Origin: Bacteroides sp.
Lineage (GTDB): Bacteria; Bacteroidota; Bacteroidia; Bacteroidales; Bacteroidaceae
NCBI GenBank assembly: GCA_022648295.1
Contig: JALCME010000023.1
Span: 19,279 to 83,278, forward strand
DNA: 64,000 nt
Direction of reading: 5' to 3'
Positions 38,404 to 47,275 of this stretch are shown one piece after another (position 1 is the first letter of the stretch; every line of letters begins with the position of its first letter). The notes under the pieces were generated by a model. The model worked only from the letters and a program-made list of their open reading frames with translations. It did no database searches and was not told the origin of the DNA. A program made the translations under genes and the position numbers.

Positions 38404-39252
38404 TTATGAAGAACAATTAATAAACCACTGTATTACCTTTTCACTATAGGTTTTGGAAATAGGAATATCCGGTACTCTATCTACACCTAAATCCATGTAC
38501 ATTCCGTCTTTACGGCGTTGAATCACTTTGACCTGATCAAAATTGACCATGTATGAACGATGGCAACGCTGCACGTTGGTCTTTATGAAACTTTCTTCAA
38601 TGGTTTTGAGTGAATTTCGGAGCATAAATTTACTCACAATACCCTTATTCAAATACCATATGCATACATAATTGTCCGCTGATTCAATATAAAGCAGATT
38701 ATCCCGTTTTACTGATAGACGAAGTTCATTTTTCTCATCATAGAAGGAATATACATTTTGTTGAGCGGCAGCTTCTTCATGCTCACCGGAGAGCATCAGT
38801 AATTGTCGTTCCTTTTCACGATAGGAAAAGTAGAGATGTAAAGCTGCATAGGGTAGGAGCAATACAAGGCTTGTATTGACTACCGACTCTTTGAACACAG
38901 CCAGATATTCACGCTTTGGACTAAGCACAAGAGTGTAGACAGTGTAAAACAAAGCCATGAAGAATATTTCCAATAAAATCCAGATGGCGTAAGCAGGATA
39001 GGATATGGCATGTTTCTTTCCGTAATAGTACATAATAATCCGGCTGATGACCACAACCAATACTCCGGTGAGGATAATGAGACTTGAAAAGAGGAAGAAC
39101 TTAAATTCGGATACATTGTACCAACTTTCCGAACTGAAAGGCTTATATATGTTGATAAAGATCAGCGCGAAAAAAGCTGTTAGCAAAATCAATCGCACGA
39201 TATTGCTTTTTTCGTAGATGTAATTCGGTATGTTGTTTGAACGACCTTCCAT
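38404..39252 (-). CDS. Membrane-bound LytTR-family transcriptional regulator
   Basis: 282 residues from 39252 (MEGRSNNIPNYIY). The track start at 39276 falls inside a -7 box. Four hydrophobic membrane segments occupy roughly residues 20-160 (ILLTAFFALIFINIY, FFLFSSLIILTGVLVVVIS, IWILLEIFFMALFYTVYTLVL, SLVLLLPYAALHLYF). The C-terminal ~100 residues are a LytTR DNA-binding domain (LLYIESADNYVCIWY, FIKTNVQRCHRSYMVNFDQVKVIQRRKDG). No receiver, so it is a one-component regulator anchored in the inner membrane. It is divergent from the alpha/beta hydrolase gene; a direct repeat of TGTCCCT with exactly 20-bp period lies in the shared promoter region and could be its binding site. Signal sensed is unknown. 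Confidence 0.88.
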   Translation of the reverse strand: MEGRSNNIPNYIYEKSNIVRLILLTAFFALIFINIYKPFSSESWYNVSEFKFFLFSSLIILTGVLVVVISRIIMYYYGKKHAISYPAYAIWILLEIFFMALFYTVYTLVLSPKREYLAVFKESVVNTSLVLLLPYAALHLYFSYREKERQLLMLSGEHEEAAAQQNVYSFYDEKNELRLSVKRDNLLYIESADNYVCIWYLNKGIVSKFMLRNSLKTIEESFIKTNVQRCHRSYMVNFDQVKVIQRRKDGMYMDLGVDRVPDIPISKTYSEKVIQWFINCSS

Positions 39253-39273
39253 AAATATTCTCTTTCCTGTGGA

Positions 39274-39281
39274 CAAAAGTA
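39274..39281 (-). promoter_or_regulatory. -7 promoter element of the LytTR gene
   Basis: TACTTTTG on the minus strand. It overlaps the upstream start codon at 39276, which makes the ATG at 39252 the functional start. No -33 TTTG at the proper distance, consistent with an activator-dependent promoter. Confidence 0.55.
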
Positions 39282-39321
39282 AAGAAAATCCGGTTGATTT
39301 TAGCCCCTGATATCGTTTTTC

Positions 39322-39348
39322 TGTCCCTCATTTAACCTTTTTGTCCCT
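39322..39348. promoter_or_regulatory. Direct repeat, candidate LytTR operator
   Basis: TGTCCCT at 39322-39328 and 39342-39348, period 20 bp (two helical turns), in the divergent promoter region. LytTR domains usually bind two direct repeats about two turns apart, so geometry fits. Confidence 0.4.
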
Positions 39349-39431
39349 GTCGTCATGCTGTAAGCCCATTTTTTTGCAAAGCATGAAAAAGTGTTGTTTG
39401 TTTGTATCGTAAAAGTAGATAATGTACAGCT

Positions 39432-40577
39432 ATGGATTTATTAACTCGTATGCAATATTTGAATCAGCTATTCTCTTATGAGCGGAAAGCGGAGATTGCG
39501 GATCGTCAATTGGAAATTATTCCTTTTCGTTTTATCCAAACTACCGGTGCCAACGAGATTGAAGACTTTCAGAAGGAACTGTCCGGAACTGATTTCTGTC
39601 CGGAGACGGATGATCATATTAAGGAGAATCAATCATTTACCTATACTGTTTTTAATCCGTTAAGACAGGATAAAGCAGGGCAGGCGATTATTCTATTGCA
39701 CGGATTGAATGAGCGGACATGGGAAAAGTATCTTACCTGGGCTGAATATTTGGCTGAAAATACCGGCAAGCCCGTTATTCTGTTTCCCATAGCATTCCAT
39801 ATGAATCGCACGCCACGACTTTGGTGCGATCCGCGTGCCGCATTGCCTTGGGCGGACCGGAGGAGACAGGAAGTGGAAGGATTGCGTAATTCTACCTTTG
39901 CTAATGTGGCACTAAGCAGCAGAATTTCTAAAAATCCGTTACGGTTTTATGCTTCAGGAAGGGAGTCGGCATATAATGTTTGGCAACTGGTTTCGGAAAT
40001 AAAAAGTGGGATGCATCCTTTATTTAAAGAAGGTACAGACATTAATATATTTGCTTATTCGATAGGGGCGTTTCTTGCTCAGATCCTTTTATTGGCCAAC
40101 CCGGATGAGTTGTTTACGGATACGCGTCTTTTTATGTTTTGTGGCGGGTCCATATTTAGTAAAATGGATGGGAGGGCTCGTGATATTATGGATCAGGATG
40201 CTTTTGACCGGATGGAGCATTATTTTACTCATAGTTTTATTGAGCGGACGACGGTACCCCATACCTTTAAAAATGATTTTCTGGAGCATGCGTTTAAGTC
40301 GATGATTCGTCCGGATGTGTTGCCGGATTTTAGAGAACGTTTCTTTGAGCGTGCATGTGACCGTGTCCGTGCTATCTCGTTGAAGAAAGATGCGGTGATA
40401 CCAACAGTCGGAATCCTTTCCGCTTTAGGAGAGGCTTCGAAAAAAATATTGAAGGAGATGGATTTTCCTTTTCTTTATTCCCATCAGGTCCCTTTTCCTG
40501 TCCGTGGAAAAATTGAAGCGGAGCAAGTGAACAAAGCCTTTACTTCTGTTTTTAATCAGGCTGCTTCTTTTCTGTAA
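39432..40577 (+). CDS. Alpha/beta-hydrolase fold protein of unknown substrate
   Basis: 381 residues, no signal peptide. The alpha/beta-hydrolase core is visible from the oxyanion strand AIILLHGLNERTWEKYLTWAEYLAE (~95-120) and the nucleophile elbow INIFAYSIGAFLAQILL (AYSIGA around residue 208, Ser as nucleophile in a slightly relaxed GxSxG). A late Asp/His pair is not confidently placed. The ~90-residue N-terminal extension has no recognisable motif. I recall related Bacteroides proteins labelled DUF6051. Divergently transcribed from the LytTR regulator with 179 bp between starts, so the two may form a regulator-target pair. Substrate cannot be stated. Confidence 0.65.
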   Translation: MDLLTRMQYLNQLFSYERKAEIADRQLEIIPFRFIQTTGANEIEDFQKELSGTDFCPETDDHIKENQSFTYTVFNPLRQDKAGQAIILLHGLNERTWEKYLTWAEYLAENTGKPVILFPIAFHMNRTPRLWCDPRAALPWADRRRQEVEGLRNSTFANVALSSRISKNPLRFYASGRESAYNVWQLVSEIKSGMHPLFKEGTDINIFAYSIGAFLAQILLLANPDELFTDTRLFMFCGGSIFSKMDGRARDIMDQDAFDRMEHYFTHSFIERTTVPHTFKNDFLEHAFKSMIRPDVLPDFRERFFERACDRVRAISLKKDAVIPTVGILSALGEASKKILKEMDFPFLYSHQVPFPVRGKIEAEQVNKAFTSVFNQAASFL

Positions 40578-40612
40578 AATTTGTAAGTAAATCTTTCTCA
40601 TAAAGTAAAGCA

Positions 40613-40655
40613 CTCTTCCCCGTAGAGAAACGAAACGTTGCTCTACGGGGAAGAG
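40613..40655. terminator. Bidirectional-type hairpin between convergent genes
   Basis: Perfect 15-bp stem CTCTTCCCCGTAGAG / CTCTACGGGGAAGAG with a 13-nt loop, located between the convergent hydrolase and histidine kinase genes. No good T tract on either side, so it may act with Rho or as a barrier to read-through. Confidence 0.6.
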
Positions 40656-40695
40656 ATGTTCCTCTGCGAGATTATTAAAGGTCCTTAGAAGGACT

Positions 40696-42204
40696 TTATA
40701 CGTGTAATTCCAAAATGAAGCGAGCTCCTTTGGTATAGCTATTTTCCAAGGTCAGGCTACCGCTCATTTTTGTTGCAATGAGCGAACAGATCGGTAAACC
40801 AAGTCCATCGCCATGTGTGAGATCTTTTACCTCGGTAAAAGGTTTGAAAAGATTGTCCTGCATTTCGGATGGGATGCCGGGCCCGGTATCTGTAACGACG
40901 AATTGGTGGGTATGCGCTCCTCGTTTTTTGAAATCGAGCCATATCTTTCCCCCTTCAGGCGTGTGCTCAGCCGCGTTATTTAATAGATGGATGAGAATAC
41001 GTTCTAATTGTTCGGGATTAGTTTTGACACTCAATTTAGGAGCATTAACGGTAGCGGTGACGTCCGGCCTTGCTTTACCTTTTATTTTGTCCATCACGTT
41101 TTCGCAAAAAGTGCTGATATTAATTTCGTGCATCTCGTATGTTTCTGAGAGTGTGCTTTCCAGTTCCGATAAAACCTGAATATGTTCGGCAAAAGCATGT
41201 AGAGCTTGTACGCCGGGTTGCTTTCCGTCCAGAGTGTCCAGTGTTGGCCCCATTTGAGCTGAAATGTTTCGGATGAATTGAGTTTTTAGTTCATTATGTT
41301 CATTAGCTATGCTAATTGCTTTTTTTTGCTTCCGGGTTAGTAAGATGAAACGGAGTAATATGATTCCTCCTACTATAAGTACTGCTACAAGTATAGCACT
41401 TACGATGCATAGTCCGATGATGACGTAATGTCTGGTTGAAATGGATTTCTCCTTGTCTTGAATGATTTGCTGACTTTCGTTATATTTTCGTTTCAAAACG
41501 GTCAATTCGTCTTGTGCAGTAAGTGCTTTAACAGAGTCTGTCCAAATGATGTATTTGTCATAGGTACGTGCCACTAAGCTGGCATTGTTTGCTTTTTGAG
41601 CAATAGAAATCAAAGTTTTATAGCAATCATTTACTTTAGGATAGTTCTTTTGCTGCTTGTATTTTACTATTAGTTTTTTGAAGCAGGCGTCTCCCTGTGT
41701 GTACATTCCAAAAGTGTAGTAATAATTAGCTTGGGTGTATAGAAGGTCTTCGTTGATGGAATCGCTACGGGAGGCTTTGGCATATTCCGTCAGTTGGTCC
41801 AATATCTCTTTTGCTTGAGCAGCCCGTTTTAAGGCTATATACATTTGTAATCTTTCTCCGCCGACAAGGAAATGCAGTTCCGGCATGGCTTTGCTCTGTT
41901 TCTGTTCGCCATTTGCTATCAATTGGTCCATAGCACGGCAGAGATCAAATGCCTCTTTGTAATAATTTTCTCTGTGGTATAGCTTACAAGTCTGGATGCC
42001 ACATTTTACCGCCCGGGCATAGTCTTGCTGGTTAGCAAAAGCACCGTATGCCTGAAGGTACAAGTAGCGTGCTTTGATGTATTCTTTTTGCTCAAGGTTG
42101 GTCTGTGCCTGTTTCATAAGCTCATCAGCGCGAGTGGTGTTTTGCGCGAGAACTGTTGTGCCTAAACAGAGCACAATGGAGAGTATGAAAACGAGTTGTT
42201 TCAT
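40696..42204 (-). CDS. TPR-containing sensor histidine kinase-like protein lacking the phospho-acceptor His
   Basis: 502 residues. Signal peptide ending VLA|Q, then a periplasmic helical region of TPR-like repeats (ARYLYLQAYGAFANQQDYARAVKCGIQ and following, ~25-250), a membrane helix (~267-292, YVIIGLCIVSAILVAVLIVGGIILL), a dimerisation region and a complete HATPase domain (LLNNAAEHTPEGGKIWLDF, DTGPGIPSEMQ, GDGLGLPICSLIATKM). The H-box, normally NISHELRTPL, reads RNISAQMGPTL: the phospho-acceptor His is Ala. No receiver or response regulator is adjacent. It may be a non-autophosphorylating partner of another kinase, or may phosphorylate through a different residue. Located convergently to the hydrolase gene. 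Confidence 0.85.
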   Translation of the reverse strand: MKQLVFILSIVLCLGTTVLAQNTTRADELMKQAQTNLEQKEYIKARYLYLQAYGAFANQQDYARAVKCGIQTCKLYHRENYYKEAFDLCRAMDQLIANGEQKQSKAMPELHFLVGGERLQMYIALKRAAQAKEILDQLTEYAKASRSDSINEDLLYTQANYYYTFGMYTQGDACFKKLIVKYKQQKNYPKVNDCYKTLISIAQKANNASLVARTYDKYIIWTDSVKALTAQDELTVLKRKYNESQQIIQDKEKSISTRHYVIIGLCIVSAILVAVLIVGGIILLRFILLTRKQKKAISIANEHNELKTQFIRNISAQMGPTLDTLDGKQPGVQALHAFAEHIQVLSELESTLSETYEMHEINISTFCENVMDKIKGKARPDVTATVNAPKLSVKTNPEQLERILIHLLNNAAEHTPEGGKIWLDFKKRGAHTHQFVVTDTGPGIPSEMQDNLFKPFTEVKDLTHGDGLGLPICSLIATKMSGSLTLENSYTKGARFILELHV

Positions 42205-42233
42205 AAGTCTTACTATTTATCTGAATCTGATAG

Positions 42234-42241
42234 CAAAAGTA
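42234..42241 (-). promoter_or_regulatory. -7 promoter element of the TPR kinase gene
   Basis: TACTTTTG on the minus strand, 29 bp upstream of the ATG at 42204 and 10 bp downstream of the uridine-kinase-like gene's stop codon, so the kinase gene has its own promoter. Confidence 0.5.
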
Positions 42242-42251
42242 AAAAATATAT

Positions 42252-43925
42252 TTAATACTTGAAGCTACTTCCTCCTAAAAATTCCCTTAATAAAGAGGTA
42301 AACGGAATCTCTTTGTCTTGGATGGGTATAAAGTATTTGATAAATTTCAGTAGTCTGTAGGCTTCGGCATATTCTGGACAATTTCGTGGTACACTGTTTA
42401 GTATGGGCTCGGCATGGCAGCGTAATACTGCAAATTCAAAGAGCAGTGCGGAATTGAACATGACGTCTGCATTCTCTTGATAGGGAAAAATCCATTTATC
42501 TTCTCCCGCTCGGACACTTGGCCAGCGTGAAATAGTCTCTTGGGCAGAATATCCCCGGTAATTGTAGTCGCGAATGATACGTCTTAAAAGCCGATTATCT
42601 GTTGTTGGAATCCAGTTGTGATCATCCAGTGATATTGTGGTCAGGGCGGAAACATAGATTTTATACTTGTTTGTTACCGGGATTTGAGGGGTAAGTTCCG
42701 GATTCAAAGCGTGTATACCTTCCAATATTAGTATGGTGTGTTCGTCTATCTTAAGCTTATCACCCCGATATTCTTTTTTCCCTAAAGTAAAGTTAAAACG
42801 CGGCAGCTCTATTTCTTCTCCTCGTAAAAGAGCCTGTACGTGCTGATTGAATAATTCAAGATCGAGTGCATAGAGCGATTCATAATCGTAATTGCCTTTT
42901 TCATCTTTAGGAGTCTCTTCCCGGTCTTTAAAGTAGTTGTCAAGAGAGATGGGATATGGACGTAGCCCATTGGTCATTAATTGTACGGACAGGCGTTTGC
43001 TGAAAGTGGTTTTACCGGATGAAGAAGGTCCCGAAATAAGCACTAGCCTGATCTTGTTTCCATTTTCTCCCCGGTTGTATATGGCATCGGCTATTTGCGC
43101 TATCTTTTTTTCCTGTAAAGCTTCCGCCACATTGATGAGGTCGGTGGCATGTCCTTTTTGGCAGGCAAGATTAAAGTCTCCCACATTACCTAATCCCATG
43201 ATGTAATTCCAGTGAAGGTGCTCCTTGAAGACATCAAGCATCTTTTCTTGTTTCACCACCTCTTCCAGTGCCGTTGGATTATCTTTATTGGGGATTCGGA
43301 GCAACAGCCCGTCGTAGTACTTCACAATGTCGAAGAGCTTGACGAAACCGGCACTAGGGAGAAGACTGCCGTAATAATAATCTACGGTGTCACCTAGCGT
43401 ATAGTAATACGTATAAATTGATCCGGATGTTTCCAGCAGTTTTACTTTATCGTCCATACCTCTTTCACTAAAAATACGTACAGCCTCACTGGTGTGGCAT
43501 TCCGTACGACGGAAAGGAATGTCTTCGGCTATGATTTCCTGCATGCGTGCCTTGATAGCGGTTACATCTTCCAATGTGAGCGGGCGCTTGATGTCCAGAT
43601 TGCAAAAGTATCCCTTGGATACCGGGTGTTCCACGTATAGTTTACCTTCCGGGAAAAGTTCGCTGGTTGCTTTGTACAAGATGAAACATAAGCTACGTAC
43701 ATAGGTTCGCATTCCTGATGGATCTCGTACATCAAGGAATTCGATGTCTTTATTGTTGTATACTCTAAAATTCAGTCCTTCGGTGCGGTTGTTGACTTTG
43801 GCACTGACAACCTGATAAGGAAAATCTAAATTGAAGCCATAATAAATGTCCAAAAGTGAGCTTCCGATAGGGAATTCTTTATAAATATTATTATTTTTGC
43901 AACAAATTTGTAACATGTGTTTCAT
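42252..43925 (-). CDS. TGS/threonyl-tRNA-synthetase-like N-domain fused to uridine kinase-type nucleoside kinase
   Basis: 557 residues. The first ~60 residues are a TGS domain, followed by a region like the editing/SAD part of threonyl-tRNA synthetase (CFILYKATSELFPEGKLYVEHPVSKGYFCNLD; HTSEAVRIF). The C-terminal half is a P-loop kinase of the phosphoribulokinase/uridine kinase family: Walker A GPSSSGKTT (~299), SLDNYFKDR, ILILEGIHALNP, RRIIRDYNYRGYSAQETI. This fusion is widespread in Bacteroidota and Firmicutes and annotated as nucleoside kinase; it is presumed to phosphorylate uridine or a related nucleoside in salvage. The start at 43925 or nine bases in (MLQICC) are both possible. The function of the TGS part is unknown. 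Confidence 0.85.
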   Translation of the reverse strand: MKHMLQICCKNNNIYKEFPIGSSLLDIYYGFNLDFPYQVVSAKVNNRTEGLNFRVYNNKDIEFLDVRDPSGMRTYVRSLCFILYKATSELFPEGKLYVEHPVSKGYFCNLDIKRPLTLEDVTAIKARMQEIIAEDIPFRRTECHTSEAVRIFSERGMDDKVKLLETSGSIYTYYYTLGDTVDYYYGSLLPSAGFVKLFDIVKYYDGLLLRIPNKDNPTALEEVVKQEKMLDVFKEHLHWNYIMGLGNVGDFNLACQKGHATDLINVAEALQEKKIAQIADAIYNRGENGNKIRLVLISGPSSSGKTTFSKRLSVQLMTNGLRPYPISLDNYFKDREETPKDEKGNYDYESLYALDLELFNQHVQALLRGEEIELPRFNFTLGKKEYRGDKLKIDEHTILILEGIHALNPELTPQIPVTNKYKIYVSALTTISLDDHNWIPTTDNRLLRRIIRDYNYRGYSAQETISRWPSVRAGEDKWIFPYQENADVMFNSALLFEFAVLRCHAEPILNSVPRNCPEYAEAYRLLKFIKYFIPIQDKEIPFTSLLREFLGGSSFKY

Positions 43926-44007
43926 ACATCTCTATTTTAGTTAATTAACACGTTAAATATAGGGCATAATAACAGATGTGGCAATAAAACCCATTAATTA
44001 ATTAAAA

Positions 44008-45705
44008 ATGGAATATTCTTTTTATGATTTTTTAAAGCTGCTTGGTTCGTTGGCTTTATTTCTCTACGGAATGAAGATCATGAGTGAAGGACTTCAGAAA
44101 TTTGCCGGCGACAGGTTAAGGAAAATTCTTACGGCAATGACTACCAACCGGGTGACTGGCGTGTTGACCGGCGTTCTTATTACAGCTCTTATTCAATCTT
44201 CTTCCGCCACTACGGTTATGGTGGTGAGTTTTGTAAATGCCGGCTTACTGACTCTGGGACAGTCCATTGGAGTGATTATGGGTGCTAATATTGGAACTAC
44301 TGTCACGGCGTGGATTATTTCCGCATTAGGTTTCAAAGTTGATATTGCTGCTTTTTCCTTACCCTTACTTGCTATAGGAATCCCTCTTATCTTTTCTCAT
44401 AAAAGTAATCGCAAATCCATAGGTGAATTTATATTTGGCTTCTCCTTTCTCTTTATGGGACTTGCTTCATTGCAACTCAATGCTCCAGATCTGAAATCGA
44501 ATCCTGAGATGTTGGCGTTTGTGCAACGTTATACTGATATGGGTTATCTTTCAATCCTGTTGTTTGTCTTAATCGGTACGGCTTTAACCATGATTGTGCA
44601 AGCATCATCTGCTACTATGGCTATTACACTTATTATGTGTGCTAACGGTTGGATTAGCTTTGAACTGGGTGCAGCGTTAGTACTGGGGGAGAATATCGGA
44701 ACAACCATTACTGCAAATCTTGCAGCCTTGACTGGTAATACGCAAGCGAGGAGGGCGGCTTTAGCACATTTGGTATTTAATATATTTGGTGTGATTTGGG
44801 TTCTACTTTTATTCTCTCCTTTTACCAGGGGAGTGTCTTGGATTGTGGAGCATGTGATGCATATTACCGATCCTACCTTGTCGGTACCTTTTAAATTATC
44901 AGCATTCCATACCTGTTTCAATGTTTGTAATGTATTGATATTGATTTGGTTCGTTAAGTTTATAGAACGTACAGTCTGTGCCATTATTCCTCAAAAAGAG
45001 ACGGATGAAGAGTACCGTCTGCGCTTTATTTCGGGTGGTATGCTTTCTACGGCGGAACTTTCCATATTGCAGGCGCGCAAGGAGATACATTTATTTGCCG
45101 AACGTACACATCGTATGTTTAATATGGTGCAGGACCTGCTGCATACGGAGAAAGACGATGATTTTAATAAATTATTTAGTCGTGTGGAGAAGTACGAGAA
45201 TATTAGTGATAGCATGGAGCTAGAAATAGCTAACTATTTGAATCAGGTATCCGAAGGACGTTTAAGTTCGGAAAGTAAGCTGCAAATACGCGCTATGCTT
45301 CGCGAAGTAACAGAGATAGAAAGTATAGGAGATAGTTGCTATAATTTAGCACGTACTATTAATCGTAAACGGCAAACCAATCAAGATTTCACTGAAAAGC
45401 AATATGAACACATTCATTTTATGATGAAACTGACTGATGATGCCTTATTGCAAATGATTATTGTAGTGGAGCGTCCGGAACATCAAAGTATTGATGTAAA
45501 TAAGTCCTTCAATATTGAAAACGAAATAAATAATTATCGTAATCAATTAAAGAACCAGAATATTTTGGATGTCAATAATAAGGAATATGACTACCAAATG
45601 GGGGTTTACTACATGGACATCATAGGGGAATGTGAGAAATTGGGCGATTACGTGGTCAATGTTGTTGAGGCCAGCAGCGATATAAAAGAAAAGAAAGCGT
45701 CCTAG
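44008..45705 (+). CDS. Na/Pi cotransporter family protein with PhoU-like C-terminal domain
   Basis: 565 residues. Two inverted PNaS repeats, each with the QSSSAT-type substrate motif: [19 protein letters not shown] (~60-80) and [19 protein letters not shown] (~195-215), with ~8-9 membrane segments to about residue 320. The C-terminal ~200 residues are soluble and helical, like PhoU ([57 protein letters not shown]). Predicted to import phosphate with sodium; the PhoU-like part probably regulates flux. The stop overlaps the stop of the convergent rubredoxin gene through a shared CTAG palindrome. Confidence 0.9.
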   Translation: MEYSFYDFLKLLGSLALFLYGMKIMSEGLQKFAGDRLRKILTAMTTNRVTGVLTGVLITALIQSSSATTVMVVSFVNAGLLTLGQSIGVIMGANIGTTVTAWIISALGFKVDIAAFSLPLLAIGIPLIFSHKSNRKSIGEFIFGFSFLFMGLASLQLNAPDLKSNPEMLAFVQRYTDMGYLSILLFVLIGTALTMIVQASSATMAITLIMCANGWISFELGAALVLGENIGTTITANLAALTGNTQARRAALAHLVFNIFGVIWVLLLFSPFTRGVSWIVEHVMHITDPTLSVPFKLSAFHTCFNVCNVLILIWFVKFIERTVCAIIPQKETDEEYRLRFISGGMLSTAELSILQARKEIHLFAERTHRMFNMVQDLLHTEKDDDFNKLFSRVEKYENISDSMELEIANYLNQVSEGRLSSESKLQIRAMLREVTEIESIGDSCYNLARTINRKRQTNQDFTEKQYEHIHFMMKLTDDALLQMIIVVERPEHQSIDVNKSFNIENEINNYRNQLKNQNILDVNNKEYDYQMGVYYMDIIGECEKLGDYVVNVVEASSDIKEKKAS

Positions 45706-45863
45706 GACACTTTCTCAAAATCTTCTTTTCCAACTCCACAGAGGGGGCAAACCCAATCATTGGGGAGGTCTTCGAATGCTGTTCCGGGTTCAATACCATT
45801 GTCTGGGTCACCTATCTCCGGATCATAAATGTAATCGCAGCCTGTGCACATGTACTTATCCAT
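45702..45863 (-). CDS. Rubredoxin
   Basis: 53 residues, too short for the supplied ORF track. Starts [19 protein letters not shown] and ends [17 protein letters not shown]. Both CxxC knuckles (C6-T-G-C9 and C39-P-L-C42) that bind one iron are present, together with the aromatic core (Y11, Y13, F30, W37, F49) and the [11 protein letters not shown] loop, so it is a normal full-length rubredoxin (usual length 52-54). It transfers single electrons, in Bacteroides probably in oxygen or peroxide detoxification with rubrerythrin-type partners encoded elsewhere. Convergent with the Na/Pi cotransporter gene; the final three bases overlap. Confidence 0.96.
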   Translation of the reverse strand: MDKYMCTGCDYIYDPEIGDPDNGIEPGTAFEDLPNDWVCPLCGVGKEDFEKVS

Positions 45864-45937
45864 AATTTTATGTTTTTATTATATTCTCATAAACAAGATA
45901 TTTGTTGCTTTTGTTTTTAACTTTAAACGGAAAGAAA

Positions 45938-45945
45938 TATCTTTG
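45938..45945 (+). promoter_or_regulatory. -7 promoter element of the PAS kinase gene
   Basis: TATCTTTG, with a TTTG 24 bp upstream (45910-45913). The start codon at 45977 is 31 bp downstream. Confidence 0.55.
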
Positions 45946-45976
45946 TTCCGTCTAACTAATTGTAATCTATATTATT

Positions 45977-47215
45977 ATGGTGGGAACTCTAATCGGCGTG
46001 CTACTTTTGACAGGGGGAGTAGCACTGTATGCATTGCAACTTGATAAAAACAGAAAGCTGTTGTGCCGGGTAGAAGCTTCCGATAAGGCAGTGATGAATT
46101 ATGAAACACTGCTAAAGGCTGTTCTGCAAAATATCCATGCTTTTATTTTATTGGTTAACAGGAATTGTGAAGTTGTCCGTACAAACTATTATGATATTAC
46201 CGGCACTCAGGAAACTGGCAAGGTTGTGCGTGTCGGTGATTTATTGAGATGTGATAATGCTTTGTCATCTGCGGGTGGCTGTGGAACTCATGCATCCTGT
46301 AGCTTTTGCCCTATTCGAAAGGCGATAGAACAGGTGTTTTTTAGTAAGCAGGATTTTGTTAACCTGGAGGCTACAATGAGCATTAGAGATGCTGAAGGAA
46401 AAGCCTCAGAACATATTACTCATGTATCGGGTGAATATATGCAAATAGGCAGTGAGGACTACGTGGTAATTACAGTCCATGATGTAACGCATTTGATGCA
46501 GATGAAAAATGCATTGGAGAAGGCAAATCAAGATGTTCTAAATGCGGATAAGGCAAAGTCTGCTTTCTTGGCCAATATGAGTCATGAGATACGTACGCCG
46601 CTGAATGCCATTGTCGGATTCTCTGAGCTGATGGCATCTGCCTGTACTGAAGAAGAAAAGGCGCAGTATTTTGAAATTATCCGTTCTAATAATGAATTGT
46701 TGCAGCAATTAATAGCCGATATATTGGATCTGTCCAAAATAGAGGCGGGTACGTTGGAGTTTATTTTTACGGATGTGGATGTGAACCAATTGATGCTCGA
46801 TTTGGAACAATTATTTAAAATGCGTTTGGCTGAACAAGCCAGTTCTATCCAACTGGTTCGAGAGGTTCCTCTGCAAGAATGCTCCATGCGTACAGACCGG
46901 AATAGGTTGGCGCAGGTCCTTTCTAACTTCATGACAAATGCTATTAAGTTCACTGATTCCGGGAGCATTACGTTAGGGTATAGGCCTTGTGAGAGTGGCT
47001 TGTATTTCTATGTAAAGGATACAGGGGTTGGCATTTCGAAGGACAAAGTTGGACATGTTTTTGAGCGTTTTGTCAGGGTAAATCTGGAAAAACAGGGTAC
47101 GGGCTTGGGACTTTCTATCTGTGAGATGATTGTTCGTAAACTGGGGGGACAGATTGGAGTTGAGTCAGAGCTGGGTAAAGGTTCTACGTTTTGGTTTGTA
47201 CTTCCACTACAATGA
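45977..47215 (+). CDS. PAS-domain sensor histidine kinase with a four-Cys cluster
   Basis: 412 residues. An N-terminal membrane helix (~3-20) is followed by a PAS domain (~40-165: [18 protein letters not shown] ... [19 protein letters not shown]). Inside it lies [20 protein letters not shown], four Cys in the pattern Cx9CGx4Cx2C, which could bind a metal or iron-sulfur cluster or act as a thiol redox switch. HisKA with the acceptor His203 in [12 protein letters not shown], HATPase with [20 protein letters not shown] and [13 protein letters not shown] are complete. No periplasmic domain, so it senses cytoplasmic or redox state. No response regulator gene is adjacent. The nearby rubredoxin is suggestive of redox context but is transcribed in the opposite direction. 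Confidence 0.88.
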   Translation: MVGTLIGVLLLTGGVALYALQLDKNRKLLCRVEASDKAVMNYETLLKAVLQNIHAFILLVNRNCEVVRTNYYDITGTQETGKVVRVGDLLRCDNALSSAGGCGTHASCSFCPIRKAIEQVFFSKQDFVNLEATMSIRDAEGKASEHITHVSGEYMQIGSEDYVVITVHDVTHLMQMKNALEKANQDVLNADKAKSAFLANMSHEIRTPLNAIVGFSELMASACTEEEKAQYFEIIRSNNELLQQLIADILDLSKIEAGTLEFIFTDVDVNQLMLDLEQLFKMRLAEQASSIQLVREVPLQECSMRTDRNRLAQVLSNFMTNAIKFTDSGSITLGYRPCESGLYFYVKDTGVGISKDKVGHVFERFVRVNLEKQGTGLGLSICEMIVRKLGGQIGVESELGKGSTFWFVLPLQ

Positions 47216-47275
47216 ATAATTGTATCGCTTTTGCTCTGTATATTGTGTTGTCTACGTGTTTAATTATAATTTCAT

